A stretch of DNA of 64,000 nucleotides from Anthoceros angustus (GCA_010909165.1 VJWM01000238.1:1-64000), one strand, 5' to 3'. Positions 22,906 to 34,042 are shown, numbered from the stretch's first letter. Notes: generated by a model from the letters alone, not told the origin. Program-made: numbers and translations.

Positions 22906-25900
22906 AAAAAAAAAGGATTCCATTGAATAAGCACTCACTCTCATAAAGGAGAAGTTTGCAAGTTGTTGCCATTGTCCCGAGGTCCCATAGTTTACATCGA
23001 TTTAACGTTGTACTCAGATTAGACCTCTTTCCAAAGTTTGCTTTATGTCCATTTACCTAAAGTTATGAACTATATCTTTCTTCTCCAAGTGGGGATGAGA
23101 TATTTGCATGTAACATAAAAGAGCCTTAGTTTAAGGTTGGAAGGATATATAATGGACGTTGGAAAAGGGCAAAGCATGCAATGGTGGGGTGGTCATGGTC
23201 CAACATGGTGGTCAGGGTTACCTCACCCACGGTGGTGTGCTATTTGATCTCACCATGTTCGACAAGCTTAAACCCCGAGCGAGTCCTCAAATGAGCAGGC
23301 CAGCTATTGAGTAATCGAACTAGAGAGGTGCTTATAGGTTGGCTTAGGAGGAGCTCATAAAAATAACAAATATGTGCTGCTGCCCTTGTATTGTCTTGCA
23401 TACAAATATGATATGCAATATGGTCCTACCCATTGCTTTATGTTGAGGTAAAGCTACAAGATTGTATAGAAGGTGAAGTCAGACGTCTCGGACATCAAGC
23501 TACCACATTGTCCAAAGCGTGAGCTTCATTGACTTGTTCATGCCTTCTTTGTTAGCACAAGGAGCCTCGGGAGCTTAGTATTGTATGCACAGTCGGTCAA
23601 GCTAGTGATGTGAGGCAAGTATGACCAACATTGCTAGTCCACTCTTGTCTCTTCCGCTTGAACTACGGACAATGTGTTGCATAATTCCAATATACAACCA
23701 AACTTGACTCACGGCGCCCACTATTGCAAACTTCGCAGCTGGTAGCAAGTTTTGGTGTGTTGAATCACCGAGGAGCCGAATTTGACCGCCACTACGAGGC
23801 ATTTTCACGCATTCATGATTCTTAAAGCTTAACATTTGAGAAAAGGCGCCACTCCAAAGTCCAAGGAATTCTTACTTAACCTTAACATTGGAGAAAAGTC
23901 ATTTCAAAGTCCAAGGAATTCTTACTTAACCTTAACATTGGAGAAAAGTCATTTCAAAGTCCAAGGAATTGGAAACCTTAACATTGGAGAAAAGTTATTT
24001 CAAAGTCCAAGGAATCCTACACCTTATAAGTGTCTTTGAAGGAATGCTATGGTATTAACATCTCATACATCTTCTTAAAACGAAAACACAACAAAGCCTT
24101 TTCAACAACTTTGTCTTGAAGCGAAGATCTCAATGGGCTCAATTTGGAGCAAAGCTAGGATTTATCAAAGTGCGGCTATAGAAATAAGACTTATTTATAT
24201 GTTTGTCATGTGGATGATCGTCTTGCGCATCATAGGCGCATGCATATGGAGATGGAATTGTAAGCAAGAATCGTCGGACAAATGCAAGCACATAAAGGAG
24301 GAGTAAACTAGCAATTTTGGAGGTGTTCTAAAATTTTGGAAACAACCTTAAAACTGAATTTAGTTCTAGACAAACCCAATTGATAGAATTGTAGAGCATA
24401 AATCTTGTTAGAGATGTAACTCCCAATTTAAATCATGAATAAATTGGACGTGGAAGTATTCTTGAGTGGGTACTTGCCTAAACGCAAGATGATCCATTGA
24501 GTAGGGATCACTAAACAAGACATACGCCAAGCGTTGAGAGACGCCTCCGTGGTGGTCGCGCTTAACTCGAGAGTTGCAAAGCTCGGGCCAAGTCTCTATG
24601 CGAGTAGCAAAAGAGGCGCAACTGTGGTTTCCTTGAGGCGTAGCCTTGGATGGACTCGGGGTGGTCCCCATCAAAGCGCGCTTGATCCGGCCGCATGTAG
24701 CCATAGGTGTGGATAGAGTCGTGTGCACGCCTATAGCGGTCTATGGGAAAAGCTTGCTTGAAACGATCTTGGCCAAACGAGTTTGTACAAGGTGTACTTG
24801 TTGCTGCAGTTCTAGCGGTCCATGGGGCAAGCTTGCTTGAAAATATCTTGGCCAAACGAGTCATGTCATTTAAAAAAAAAAAAAAGGATTCCATTGAATA
24901 AGCACTCACTCTCATAAAGGAGAAGTTTGCAAGTTGCCATTGTCCCGAGGTCCCATAGTTTACATCGATTTAACGTTGTACTCAGATTAGACCTCTTTCC
25001 AAAGTCCGCTTTATGTCCATTTACCTAAAGTTATGAACTATATCTTTCTTCTCCAAGTGGGGATGAGATATTTGCATGTAACATAAAAGAGCCTTAGTTT
25101 AAGGTTGGAAGGATATATAATGGACGTTGGAAAAGGGCAAAGCATGCAATGGTGGGTGGTCAAGTGGGTCGCACATGGTGGTCAGGGTTACCTCACCCAC
25201 GGGTGGTGTGCTATTTGATCTCACCATGTTCCGACAAGCTTAAACCCCGAGCGAGTCCTCAAATGAGCAGGCTATTGAGTAATCGAACTAGAGAGGTGCT
25301 TATAGGTTGGCTTAGGAGGAGCTCATAAAAATAACAAATATGTGCTGCCCTTGTATTGTCTTGCATACAAATATGATATGCAATATGGTCCTACCCATTG
25401 CTTTATGTTGAGGTAAAGCTACAAGATTGTATAGAAGGTGAAGTCAGACGCTCACGGACATCAAGCTACCACATTGTCCAAAGCGTGAGCTTCATTGACT
25501 TGTTCATGCCTTCTTTGTTAGCACAAGGAGCCTCGGGAGCTTAGTATTGTATGCACAGGTCAGTCAAGCTAGGCTGATGTGAGGCAAGTATGACCAACAT
25601 TGCTAGTCCACTCTTGTCTCTTCTGCTTGAACTACGGACAATGTGTTGCATAATTCCAATATACAACCAAACTTGACTCACAGTGGCGCCCACTATTGCA
25701 AACTTCGCAGTTGCTGGTAGCAAGTTTTGGTGTGTTGAATCAGCCGAGGAGCCGAATTTGACCCTGCCACTACGAGGCATTTTCACGCTTGCATTCATGA
25801 TTCTTAAAGCTTAACATTTGAGAAAAGGCGTCACTCCAAAGTCCAAGGAATTCTTACTTAACCTTAACATTGGAGAAAAGTCATTTCAAAGTCCAAGGAA

Positions 25901-27593
25901 TTCTTACTTAACCTTAACATTGGAGAAAAGTCATTTCAAAGTCCAAGGAATTGGAAACCTTAACATTGGAGAAAAGTTATTTCAAAGTCCAAGGAATCCT
26001 ACACCTTATAAGTGTCTTTGAAGGAATGCTATGGTATTAACATCTCATACATCTTCTTAAAAACGAAAAACACAGTCAAAGCCTTTTCAACAACTTTGTC
26101 TTGAAGCGAAGATCTCAATGGGCTCAATTTGGAGCAAAGCTAGGATTTATCAAAGTGCGGCTATAGAAATAAGACTTATTTATATGTTTGTCATGTGGAT
26201 GATCGTCTTGCGCATCATAGGCGCATGCATATGGAGATGGAATTGTAAGCAAGAATCGTCGGACGAATGCAAGCACATAAAGGAGGAGTAAACTAGCAAT
26301 TTTGGAGGTGTTCTAAAATTTTGAAACAACCTTAAAACTGAATTTAGTTCTAGACAAACCCAATTGATAGAATTGTAGAGCATAAATCTTGTTAGAGATG
26401 TAACTCCCCATTTAAATCATATGAATAAATTGGACGTGGAAGTATTCTTGAGTGGGTACTTGCCTAAACGCAAGATGATCCATTGAGTAGGGATCACTAA
26501 ACAAGACATACGCCACGTGCCAAGCGTTGAGAGACGCCTCTCCGTGGTGGTCGCGCTAACTCGAGAGTTGCAAAGCTCGGGCCAAGTCTCTATGCGAGTA
26601 GCAAAAGAGGCCGCAACTGTGGTTTCCTGAGGCGTAGCCTTGGATGGACTCGGGGTGGTCCCCATCAAAGCGCGCTGATCCGGCCGCATGTAGCCATGGG
26701 CCGTGGTGGATAGAGTCGTGTGCACGCCTATAGCGGTCTATGGGAAAAGCTTGCTTGAAACGATCTTGGCCAAACGAGTTTGTACAAGGTGTACGGTCGT
26801 TGCAGGCCCTAGCGGTCCATGGGGCAAGCTTGCTTGAAAATATCTTGGCCAAACGAGTCATGTCATTTAAAAAAAAAAAAAAGGATTCCATTGAATAAGC
26901 ACTCACTCTCATAAAGGAGAAGTTTGCAAGTCGGCCATTGTCCCGAGGTCCCATAGTTTACATCGATTTAACGTTGTACTCAGATTAGACCTCTTTCCAA
27001 AGTCTCGCTTTATGTCCATTTACCTAAAGTTATGAACTATATCTTTCTTCTCCAAGTGGGGATGAGATATTTGCATGTAACATAAAAGAGCCTTAGTTTA
27101 AGGTTGGAAGGATATATAATGGACGTTGGAAAAGGGCAAAGCATGCAATGGTGGGGTGGTCATGGGGTCGCACATGGTGGTCAGGTTACCTCACCCACGG
27201 TGGTGTGCTATTTGATCTCACCATGTTCACTGACAAGCTTAAACCCCGAGCGAGTCCTCAAATGAGCGGTGCTGGCTGAGTAATCGAACTAGAGAGGTGC
27301 TTATAGGTTGGCTTAGGAGGAGCTCATAAAAATAACAAATATGTGCTGCCCTTGTATTGTCTTGCATACAAATATGATATGCAATATGGTCCTACCCATT
27401 GCTTTATGTTGAGGTAAAGCTACAAGATTGTATAGAAGGTGAAGTCAGACGCTCACGGACATCAAGCTACCACATTGTCCAAAGCGTGAGCTTCATTGAC
27501 TTGTTCATGCCTTCTTTGTTAGCACAAGGAGCCTCGGGGAGCTTAGTATTGTATGCACAGGTCAGTCAAGCTAGGCTGATGTGAGGCAAGTAT

Positions 27594-28169
27594 TTATGGA
27601 TGATTGTTTGAGACCATACAGGGTCTTAAGCAGCTTCAACACCTTGTCAGGGTTTTTTATGTAGCCTTCTGGCTGACTCATATATATATCTTCCTCTAGA
27701 AGGCCAGAAGGTGCTTTGACATCCGGTGCTTGGTGGACTATCAAGTTGAAGTGGGCAGCAATTGCTAGGAGTATTCTAACAGAGGTTGATTTCACAACAG
27801 GGGCGAAAGTCTCGTTGTAATCTACATCAGGGACTTGACTATACCCCTTGGCTACTAATCTGGCTTTATACCTCCCCACACTGCCATCTGTATTTAAATT
27901 TTTTTTGAACAACCATTTGCAAGCAACAGGCTTGCGACCAGGAGGTAGGTCAACTTGCTTCCATGTCTTGTTTGAATAAGAGAGGAGTATTCAGACTCTA
28001 TGGCCTTTTTCCATTGCTCTGCCTCAGGGCCTTCTATTGCTTCTTTATAGGTAGCAGGTTCATCTAAAGAAGCCACCGGTGATTGAGGACAAAATCTTGA
28101 GAAAGGGAGCAAGAAAGTGACCATACCACGACATAGCTCCGGTTTCCACTCTTCTATGGGACCCATCAA
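27594..28169 (-). pseudogene. Ty1/copia reverse transcriptase fragment
   Basis: The minus strand reads ATYKEAIEGPEAEQWKKAIE, then KNLNTDGSVGRYKARLVAKG, YSQVPDVDYNETFAPVVKST, DIYMSQPEGYI and LKTLYGLKQS, the canonical N-terminal half of the copia RT (RVT_2). One frame change lies near 27905-27990 where VDLPPGRKPVACKWLFKK would be expected. There is no integrase upstream and no YVDD box downstream; the frame runs straight into satellite sequence at about 27593. It is a truncated fragment with no LTR visible. Confidence 0.9.
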
Positions 28170-28329
28170 GCCTTGTTGAACGACGAGAGGAGGGGGCTCG
28201 GTTCTGAGATCCGAACTGCTAACTGACCAAGAACTTCCAGAAAGTTCGCAACATCGCTAGGTAATCACCGTGCCAACAAGAAACTGCTGGACATCCAAGT
28301 CTCAGAAAGGCGCAGGTGCTTGAAGACGG
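28170..28329. other. No recognisable gene
   Basis: A short unassigned spacer between the copia fragment and the minisatellite. Confidence 0.4.
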
Positions 28330-28437
28330 TCACGTTGAATTGCCGGGTCACCGCTGAATTGCCGGCCGTTGAATTGCCGGGTCAGCCGCTGAATTGTCAC
28401 GTTGAATTGCCGGGTCAGCCGCTGAATTGCCGGGTCG
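28330..28437 (+). repeat. Minisatellite (GTTGAATTGCCGGGTCA type)
   Basis: The words TGAATTGCCGGGTCA and CCGCTGAATTG alternate five to six times with unit lengths of about 17-25 bases and small deletions. The spacing is irregular and the units are not separated by unique spacers. Confidence 0.8.
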
Positions 28438-29389
28438 TACGCCCAAAGATTGGAAATGGAACGAGAAGTCCAAAGAACGGAGAATGCACAACTCCCTAGG
28501 AGGATAGGGGAGTTGGAGGAAGAAATGGCAAAGGAGAAAGGCCGTCATGAGGCAGCAAGATATGTTGGCGGTGAGGGAGCAGATTTCTGATTATGCCCTA
28601 CAAGAGAGATTGATCCGCCAACCGCAGTAATGAGAGGACGGAGAATGTGGTTTCCATGTCAAGACCGTGAGCTGGCCTTGGAGCGAGATGCTTACAAAAG
28701 CAAGTGTGAGCATGGAGTATGGCTTGAGGATTACGAAGAATTGGAGATGGCACAACAACGATTTGCAGCCCATCTTCACAACAAGGTGCTCAAGGCCACT
28801 AACGAGTTGTTGCGACTTGTTGAGAGGAGGATGTTGGGACCTCATGACGATGATAGGGAGGCCTCATGCAAGTCCAACCGGAAGCCTTAGACTTGGAGAG
28901 TGTCCCAAGCAACATGGTGGAGAAACTGCACTGTGGAGAAGCGAAAAGGGGGAAGCCGCATGGTGGAGAGAATCACCCTGTGAAGGGGTAAGGAAGAAGA
29001 AACCCCGTAGGAACTCCTACCATGGTAGGAGGGGTCCCACCATGGTAGGAGGGAGAAGGTCCTACCATGGTAGGAGGGCCGGAAGAAGCAAATGGATTCA
29101 AAGGTTGCTAACATGGATTTGACGGCAAGGGAGGCGAGTACCTTGGCCCTTGTGAAAGAAGGAAGAGGGGTTGATCTTGCAGAATGGAGCAAGAATCACA
29201 AGGAGAAGACCAACCTCCTAACATGGGTGCAGGAACAAGGGGCTCACTTGCTCCACAAGTGAGAGGAAGAGGAGAAGCTGAGGATCAGCCAGTGGCTAAG
29301 AGAGCCCGGGCTATTTTATTGGAGGAAGGAACTCAAGATAGGCATCAAGATAAGGAAGGGGATTCATAAGAAGTCTGTCGCACGAGGTA
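28438..29389 (+). pseudogene. Coiled-coil, gag-like relic (probable upstream part of gypsy element 2)
   Basis: 28630-28890 is an open frame of 86 residues with strong heptad-like charge (ELALERDAYKSKCEHG ... YEELEMAQQRFAAHLHNKVL). Upstream frames continue the helical character across a stop. Downstream blocks (28890-29370) are basic and reach the duplicated 80-bp motif at 29390. The reading stops abruptly at the LTR element, and gag/protease sequence of a plus-strand gypsy resumes at 35.7 kb. I infer that this is the front of the same element, split by the insertion. No zinc knuckle is visible. Confidence 0.35.
29015..29075. repeat. Triplicated 16-bp palindrome TCCTACCATGGTAGGA
   Basis: Perfect 16-bp palindromes lie at 29015-29030 and 29060-29075. 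A third copy, imperfect by one base, lies between them at 29036-29050. Confidence 0.9.
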
Positions 29390-29469
29390 AGCACTTGAAT
29401 TCATGTAAGCACTTCCTCGACCAACAACCAAGCGAACAAATCGAATACGCAGATATATAGGTGCAACCA
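29390..29469 (+). repeat. 80-bp sequence duplicated on both sides of one LTR (copy 1)
   Basis: AGCACTTGAATTCAT ... AGATATATAGGTGCAACCA is repeated almost exactly at 30061-30140, directly beyond the other edge of the LTR at 29470-30043. It is far too long for a target-site duplication. Confidence 0.85.
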
Positions 29470-30043
29470 AAACAACAGGAGGGAGTAGCTCGCACGTCGT
29501 GGCACAAACACACTCTCCCCACGAGAACAACACGCAAATTCCTCACACATCGCCTTGAGTCATAGCTTTGGCCTCCTCACAACGCCTTGCATTGCATCTA
29601 GAGGACAAGCTATGATCCGAGCTTGTCCTCAATGGAAGGGTCTATATATACTAGACTGCATCGCATATTCCTAAGATATCCTATTGGCATCAAGATATGC
29701 CGAAATATCCTAAGAATACACTATAATATGCAAGGAATATGCCAAAGCATATTACTTGAGCTTATCCACTTAGCTATTGTATCCTAAGAATACACTATAA
29801 TATGCAAGGAATATGCCAAAGCATATTACTTGAGCTTATCCACTTAGCTATTGCTAACCATGTTTAATTAACACTAATCAATGCTTAATTAACATAAGCA
29901 CATTAGATTAATTAACACTAATCAATGCTTAATTAACATAAGCACTTTAGATTAATTAACACTAATTACTTACTTAAAGATAAGTAATTAGATTAATTAA
30001 TGCTAATCAAACACTAAACCCAAGTGCGTAGATTAGTATCACA
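29470..30043 (-). repeat. LTR of element M (3' LTR in element orientation)
   Basis: It matches 34838-35394 closely. Inside, a ~68-bp AT-rich block (CCTAAGAATACACTATAATATGC...) occurs twice in tandem, and a TTAATTAACACTAATCAATGCT block occurs several times. A TATATATA box lies at 29645-29650. Confidence 0.85.
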
Positions 30044-30060
30044 CGGCATGGCGGTGTGCT

Positions 30061-30140
30061 AAGCACTTGAATTCATATAAGCACTTCCTCGACCAACAAC
30101 CAAGCAACAAATCGAATACGCAGATATATAGGTGCAACCA
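30061..30140 (+). repeat. 80-bp sequence duplicated on both sides of one LTR (copy 2)
   Basis: This near-identical copy of 29390-29469 lies on the internal side of the LTR. Confidence 0.85.
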
Positions 30141-30199
30141 ATCCCCCGATAATGTGAGACTCTAAGTCAAAACATTATCATTAGTAGGACTACACACGA

Positions 30200-30512
30200 C
30201 GCACCTCATGTAGCGCATTGTGCACAAAACCAATCTCCTTCGGAATGTCGTCGAGGTTATGAACCTTGTCCATGAGTGGAGGCTTGTCTTGCATCCTTAT
30301 GGGCTGTCATGTGGACTACTCTCCCCATTGCTCGCCATTTTCTTCTTGCCTCGAGCTGCCTCTCCGCAACACGGTTCATTCTTGATTAGTTCTATGTGGA
30401 ACTTCCCTTTGGTGTACTTCCCCATCTCCGCAAGCGTGAAAGCAAACACATGTCGCGATGCCTCCAACAACTCCTTTAGACGCTGATTGCTCTTCAACTC
30501 GACGTTAACCAC
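30200..30512 (-). pseudogene. Truncated start of a Ty3/gypsy reverse transcriptase, element M
   Basis: The frame from 30512 reads LKSNQRLKELLEASRHVFAF then TLAEMGKYTKGKFHIELIKN, which is the entry of a gypsy RT (K-LL----VFAF---EMG-Y---I-L). The sequence loses similarity after about 30380. The palm with its YxDD box, the connection, RNase H and integrase are all missing before the LTR. The break explains why the element is non-autonomous. Confidence 0.65.
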
Positions 30513-30654
30513 TCATGTGGTGGCTCGATGGCTTGCACGCTTCACGTGCTCGCTCTCCTTGCCCTCCAAACTCGCCTTCTCCTGTTGAGATGCGAGTGCC
30601 GAATGTCCTTCACCCACCGAACCCGCCGCTTCAACCCCGCCTTCTCGGTTGGTG

Positions 30655-31565
30655 TTTACCCGGCTAAACAACCAGTCATCATGTTCACGTCAAATGCTTG
30701 CCCAAGCAATCGACACCGTTCCTTCTCGGTCACTCCGGTGTCTCGTGGCCCCATCAAATCCCATGGCCAACTCCTCTCGTGGTTGGCTCTCCCAAGGCCT
30801 CGCCATGTCTCCCACCACAACGCCGGGCCATGGTTCCAAGGCGTAAGACTTGGACTTAGACACAAAGGTTGGCCAAGCCGCCATGGGGTGTCCAGCGTGT
30901 TCACAGGAAGTGCGGCTTGTCACCTTCTTGATGACTTGTTGGGCATGCCTTCCGATGCTAGCACATCCTTGACAACATGATTAGGTCGCTTGGTGAACGA
31001 CCTCGACACTTCAAATGTTCCAAGGGAGCAAGGTTAGTCCACATGGACCTCAACCTATGAGCCCTCGAACCAAATTGAGTCGCATCCAATAGAAGCTCCC
31101 GACCCAACACTCCTCGGATCGTGGCAAAGTCCTCCCGAACTTGCTTCTTCACGCTCATGCATGCCGGCACATTCTCCAACATGTATCCACAAGGCCTTTC
31201 TTGCCCTTTCGGATCAAGCGCAAGATCCTCATCAGTCATAGAACAATGCCGTGGATCCTTCGACCTTGACCCTTGCCTGCAGAGGATAGTCCTTGACACT
31301 CCCAACTGCGATGACAAGGTCCACCGGTTGCCCAAGACAACTCAAATGGGACAACCCTATCATGCGAACATCCATCGCCTCGGTAACCCTTCACCGACTC
31401 CCACGCCGGAGGTTAGGTACTCCCCATCAAGTCTCTTACGCTCGTGACACAATCCTTGCTTTTGGATCCGGGTCACAATGCACGATCTTCGCACTTTGAT
31501 GCCACACTTTAGCACCGCCCAAGCCGATCGATGCCTCCAAAGAGTTCCACGAGCACTATGCCGTC
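30655..31565 (-). pseudogene. DNA (cytosine-5) methyltransferase-like domain of element M
   Basis: Read on the minus strand, C5-methyltransferase motifs appear in family order. Motif I (LVELFGGID-GLG-A) at 31556-31515 binds S-adenosylmethionine. An acidic CDPDPKAR strand follows at 31470-31445. PVDLVIA leads to motif IV, WECQGLSSAGKGQG (31304-31263), with the catalytic Cys. Motif VI (YMLENVP, 31188-31165) has the ENV triad, motif VIII reads FGSRAHRLRSMWTNLAPL (31077-31024), and a terminal LGQAFDVNMMT (30709-30672) fits motif X. The part from 31335 to 30958 is one clean frame of 125 codons. Motifs I, IV and X sit in neighbouring frames, so at least three one- or two-base indels interrupt it as read. 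The order gag-PR-MTase-RT means it would be a polyprotein domain. Whether it was ever active cannot be told. Confidence 0.75.
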
Positions 31566-31889
31566 TTCCCGAGGTCGCCATGTGATGACCGGGTGTTTAG
31601 GTCACAAACAGGCTCAACCCTAGGCAAGAACTTACAGTAGTTCTCCGGCTCATAGGGCACCGGTCCTCTTGCACCATCCTCCATGCCTTTTGCACGGCTA
31701 TCACTCACCAGCCTCCGAGTGACTTGAAGAACCTCCTCCGAGGGTGGTTGCAACCCTAGCTTGTTTTCCTCCTCCTCGCCGAAATCCTCCATCGTGTCGG
31801 CGTTGTTAGACACACGCCAAGAGGTTCAAGCACGTATGGCGTGTCCTTCACTACGGCGCCAAACACCGGGTAGACGCTGGCAATGAGGT
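31566..31889 (-). pseudogene. Linker between protease and methyltransferase, element M
   Basis: An open minus-strand frame of 85 codons (31813-31556) is acidic at first (MEDFGEEEENKLG) and then reads EVLQVTRRLVSDSRAKG and YEPENYCKFLP. No domain is recognised. It is in-line between retropepsin and methyltransferase motif I. Confidence 0.4.
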
Positions 31890-32290
31890 TCTCATGATCC
31901 TTGCCATGCACAGAGGGATGCGGGCAATCCGTTCATCGGCTCAGCTTCTCCGGTCGATAGTAGACTGTCTCCGTCCACAAATCCACCATGACTCTGTGTT
32001 TGTACAAAGCGTCCGCTCCCAAAGAAGACATCAAAAGTGTCTCGCATCGTGACCAAGCGGTTACAAGGTGAAGTCTGCTGTGGTTTGAATGAAACCTTCA
32101 GCTTGTACCTTGTCACCCCAACACATGCTCCGTGGTCCCCATGCGTCCGGATCTTCCACTTGGTTTCCTTCAACCTTTCTTGGTGGAGACCCAACGCTTC
32201 CTTCACTCTTCTTCCAACGATCACCGTGTGCTCGTCAATCAACACCTCCTTGGTGCGAATCCATTGATTTCAATGTGCCTCTCCGATTGT
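31890..32290 (-). pseudogene. Retropepsin-like domain of element M
   Basis: The minus strand reads IEINGFAPRR, then after a frame step LIDEHTVIVGRRVKEALGL, VGVTRYKLKVSFKP, TFDVFFGSGRFVQT and GGFVDG. This is the layout of a gypsy aspartic protease: an active-site loop LIDTGAS-VLVS, a central hairpin and a DVLLG strand near the C-terminus. The active-site Asp is visible but the following T-G-A is not, so the loop looks damaged or misread. Confidence 0.6.
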
Positions 32291-32469
32291 TGACCAAAGC
32301 CACTCCCACTGCAAAGATTCCGCTTCCACCGAGATGCTTGGCTCGAGGTCGCAATGACATCATTGCCAATTTGTGGCACATTGTCGACACTTGCTTCGTC
32401 TTCAAGGGTTGTCAACATCCGCCGAGTCAAACCCCGACTTCCTTCACGCTCAACCCCATGTCTTGTAGG

Positions 32470-34042
32470 TCAAACATGGCATCTCCGAAGCTTTTGTGCC
32501 ATGCCCGCCGCCAATCTGCATGGGTTTCTCCACATCGCCCACTGGACTTTGATGTTGCTCCCACAGCTGTTCTGCTGGCAATGGCTCAAACGACTTTGGC
32601 ATCTTGGCATAGGTTCGGAAGAGGATCCCAAGCTTCCTTCCGTGTCTTCCGTGACCGGTGTCAAGACATCCTCTTCTTCCTCCGAGCTATCTTCTCTCGT
32701 AGGCGGAGGTTTCTTCCCTGCCCTTGGATCCGGGTCACGCCATGTATCCAAGCTTGTGCTCATCTTCTTCGTCCTCGATGATGAACCGCCGCTCTCCTTG
32801 ATCTTCGCCCGCACCAACTTCTCCAGCTTTGCAAGGCGTGCCACGTAGCTGTCCATCGCCTTCTTTGATGCTTCCCGTTTCTTTTGTCCACGGGACTTCG
32901 CCTCCTCCACGGCGCCTTTGCTCTTCACCGATTTTGTGGATGAGGTTGACGCAGATGCATTGGCCGGGTTGCTCGATAACCCGTAGGCCGCAATTCGGAT
33001 GCTTCTCCCAACATGCCGCTTCATTGTGCCTGCATTCCACACCTAGGGCATGGCTCCTCACCCTTGACTCCTCCGAATGCATGCTCGCACTCATGAGGGG
33101 AATGGTCCGTCCTCGGCACCTCACGCAGGGCTCGCCACTTGGCCGTGGGCTTGGGCTTGGGCTTCTTCGCCTCCTCCACTCGACCTCCGTCGGCCATGTC
33201 GTCCACCACTCCTACTTGTGTTGGAGTAATCACTTGCAACAAAGACGAGAGAAAGTGTCGGGCCCTATCTTGTCGCCCATCTCGTACACTTCCTTGAGGG
33301 TGTAGTGTTGCCCTTCGCGGTGCACTTGTTGCACCTTCATGCGCAGTGCATATGGCAATGCCTGCAAGTACTGCAATCGGTCACTCATGATCTTGGTGTC
33401 ACGCATAACCGGTCGATTCTTGATAAGCCATCTTCGCAGCCTCGCCGACTTCATCTTGAAGTGTGTCACCGGAGATCTTCTCATCCGTGCTTGCAGGAAC
33501 TCCCGAAGATGTCAAACATCTCTTCGATGGGATCGTGCCCACTCGGCCACCGCCTGTCTCTGACCGTTCCTTCGGAGCTTGAACTGCCACTCACCGGTCC
33601 TCCGCCGCTCAACAACCTCGCCTTGTGCTCGCGATAGCACGCCAATGCTTCATCCCCAAGTACTTGGCATTTGGATGAAGCCGTATCGCTTCGTGTATCC
33701 GGTCTTCAATTCCATCTCCGCACACACCGCACTGCATTTCTCGATGAAGTCCTCCGCAAGGTGCCCGCTCCCGTGAACAACTCCATTCGATCCTTGTCTC
33801 CTCCCATCTTGACGACTCCAAGAGACAAGTCCTCCTCATTGCCGCTCACCGAGTTGTCCGAAGACTAACGTGTCTTGTGTGTTGCCACCAGATCCTTCAA
33901 AGATTGTTGATTGTGTCGCTGGGTTCCTCCGTCCTTCGGTGGTACCAAAATCGAGGTGTTCGCACTTCTCCTCTTGGTCGGGACTTGAATTCGCTCGATG
34001 GACTTGGTTGGTAGCTCCGTCCGGATCGAGTGTGTCCAGCAT
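32470..34042 (-). pseudogene. Gag relic of element M with CCHC zinc knuckle
   Basis: Frames from 34042 downward read as a helical capsid-like region. 33484-33230 gives THFKMKSARLRRWLIKNRPV then SDRLQYLQALPYALRMKVQQ. At 33050-33010 a zinc knuckle is split by one frame step: CPRCGMQA joins HNEAACWEKHP, giving exact C-x2-C-x4-H-x4-C spacing. A basic, Ser-rich linker and an EEEEDVLTPVTEDTEGSL acidic patch (near 32690-32640) follow towards the protease. The domain would package element RNA. Several frame steps are needed. Confidence 0.6.

Larger units (their letters stand above)
17583..27593 (+). repeat. Tandem array of ~1.95-2.0-kb units (five plus a partial sixth)
   Basis: The marker GGACATCAAGCTACC recurs at 17587, 19533, 21506, 23490, 25456 and 27457, giving periods of 1946, 1973, 1984, 1966 and 2001 bases. 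Units are almost identical over long stretches. Each contains, in order, a degenerate 49-bp repeat block, a run of 12-14 A, and two ~76-bp direct repeats ending in AAGCTTGCTTGAAA. Differences cluster at a dozen short CAG/CTG/CG-rich spots. Open frames inside (such as the 67-residue one near each 49-bp block) arise from the internal repeats and I see no protein family. The array is cut by an LTR on the left and a copia fragment on the right. Confidence 0.95.

Noticed and set aside
19883-26021. Repeated small open frames (MRKG-TPKSKEFLLNLNIGE type) in each satellite unit as possible genes
   Set aside because: They are translations of the 49-bp sub-repeats, with the residue pattern repeating in several frames. 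No family is matched.
28330-28437. Short regular repeats considered as a CRISPR array
   Set aside because: Units are contiguous and irregular without unique spacers, and the genome is that of a plant.
30655-31565. Calling the methyltransferase-like domain an active enzyme
   Set aside because: At least three frame steps interrupt it as read. Activity cannot be claimed from this sequence even if some steps are sequencing errors.
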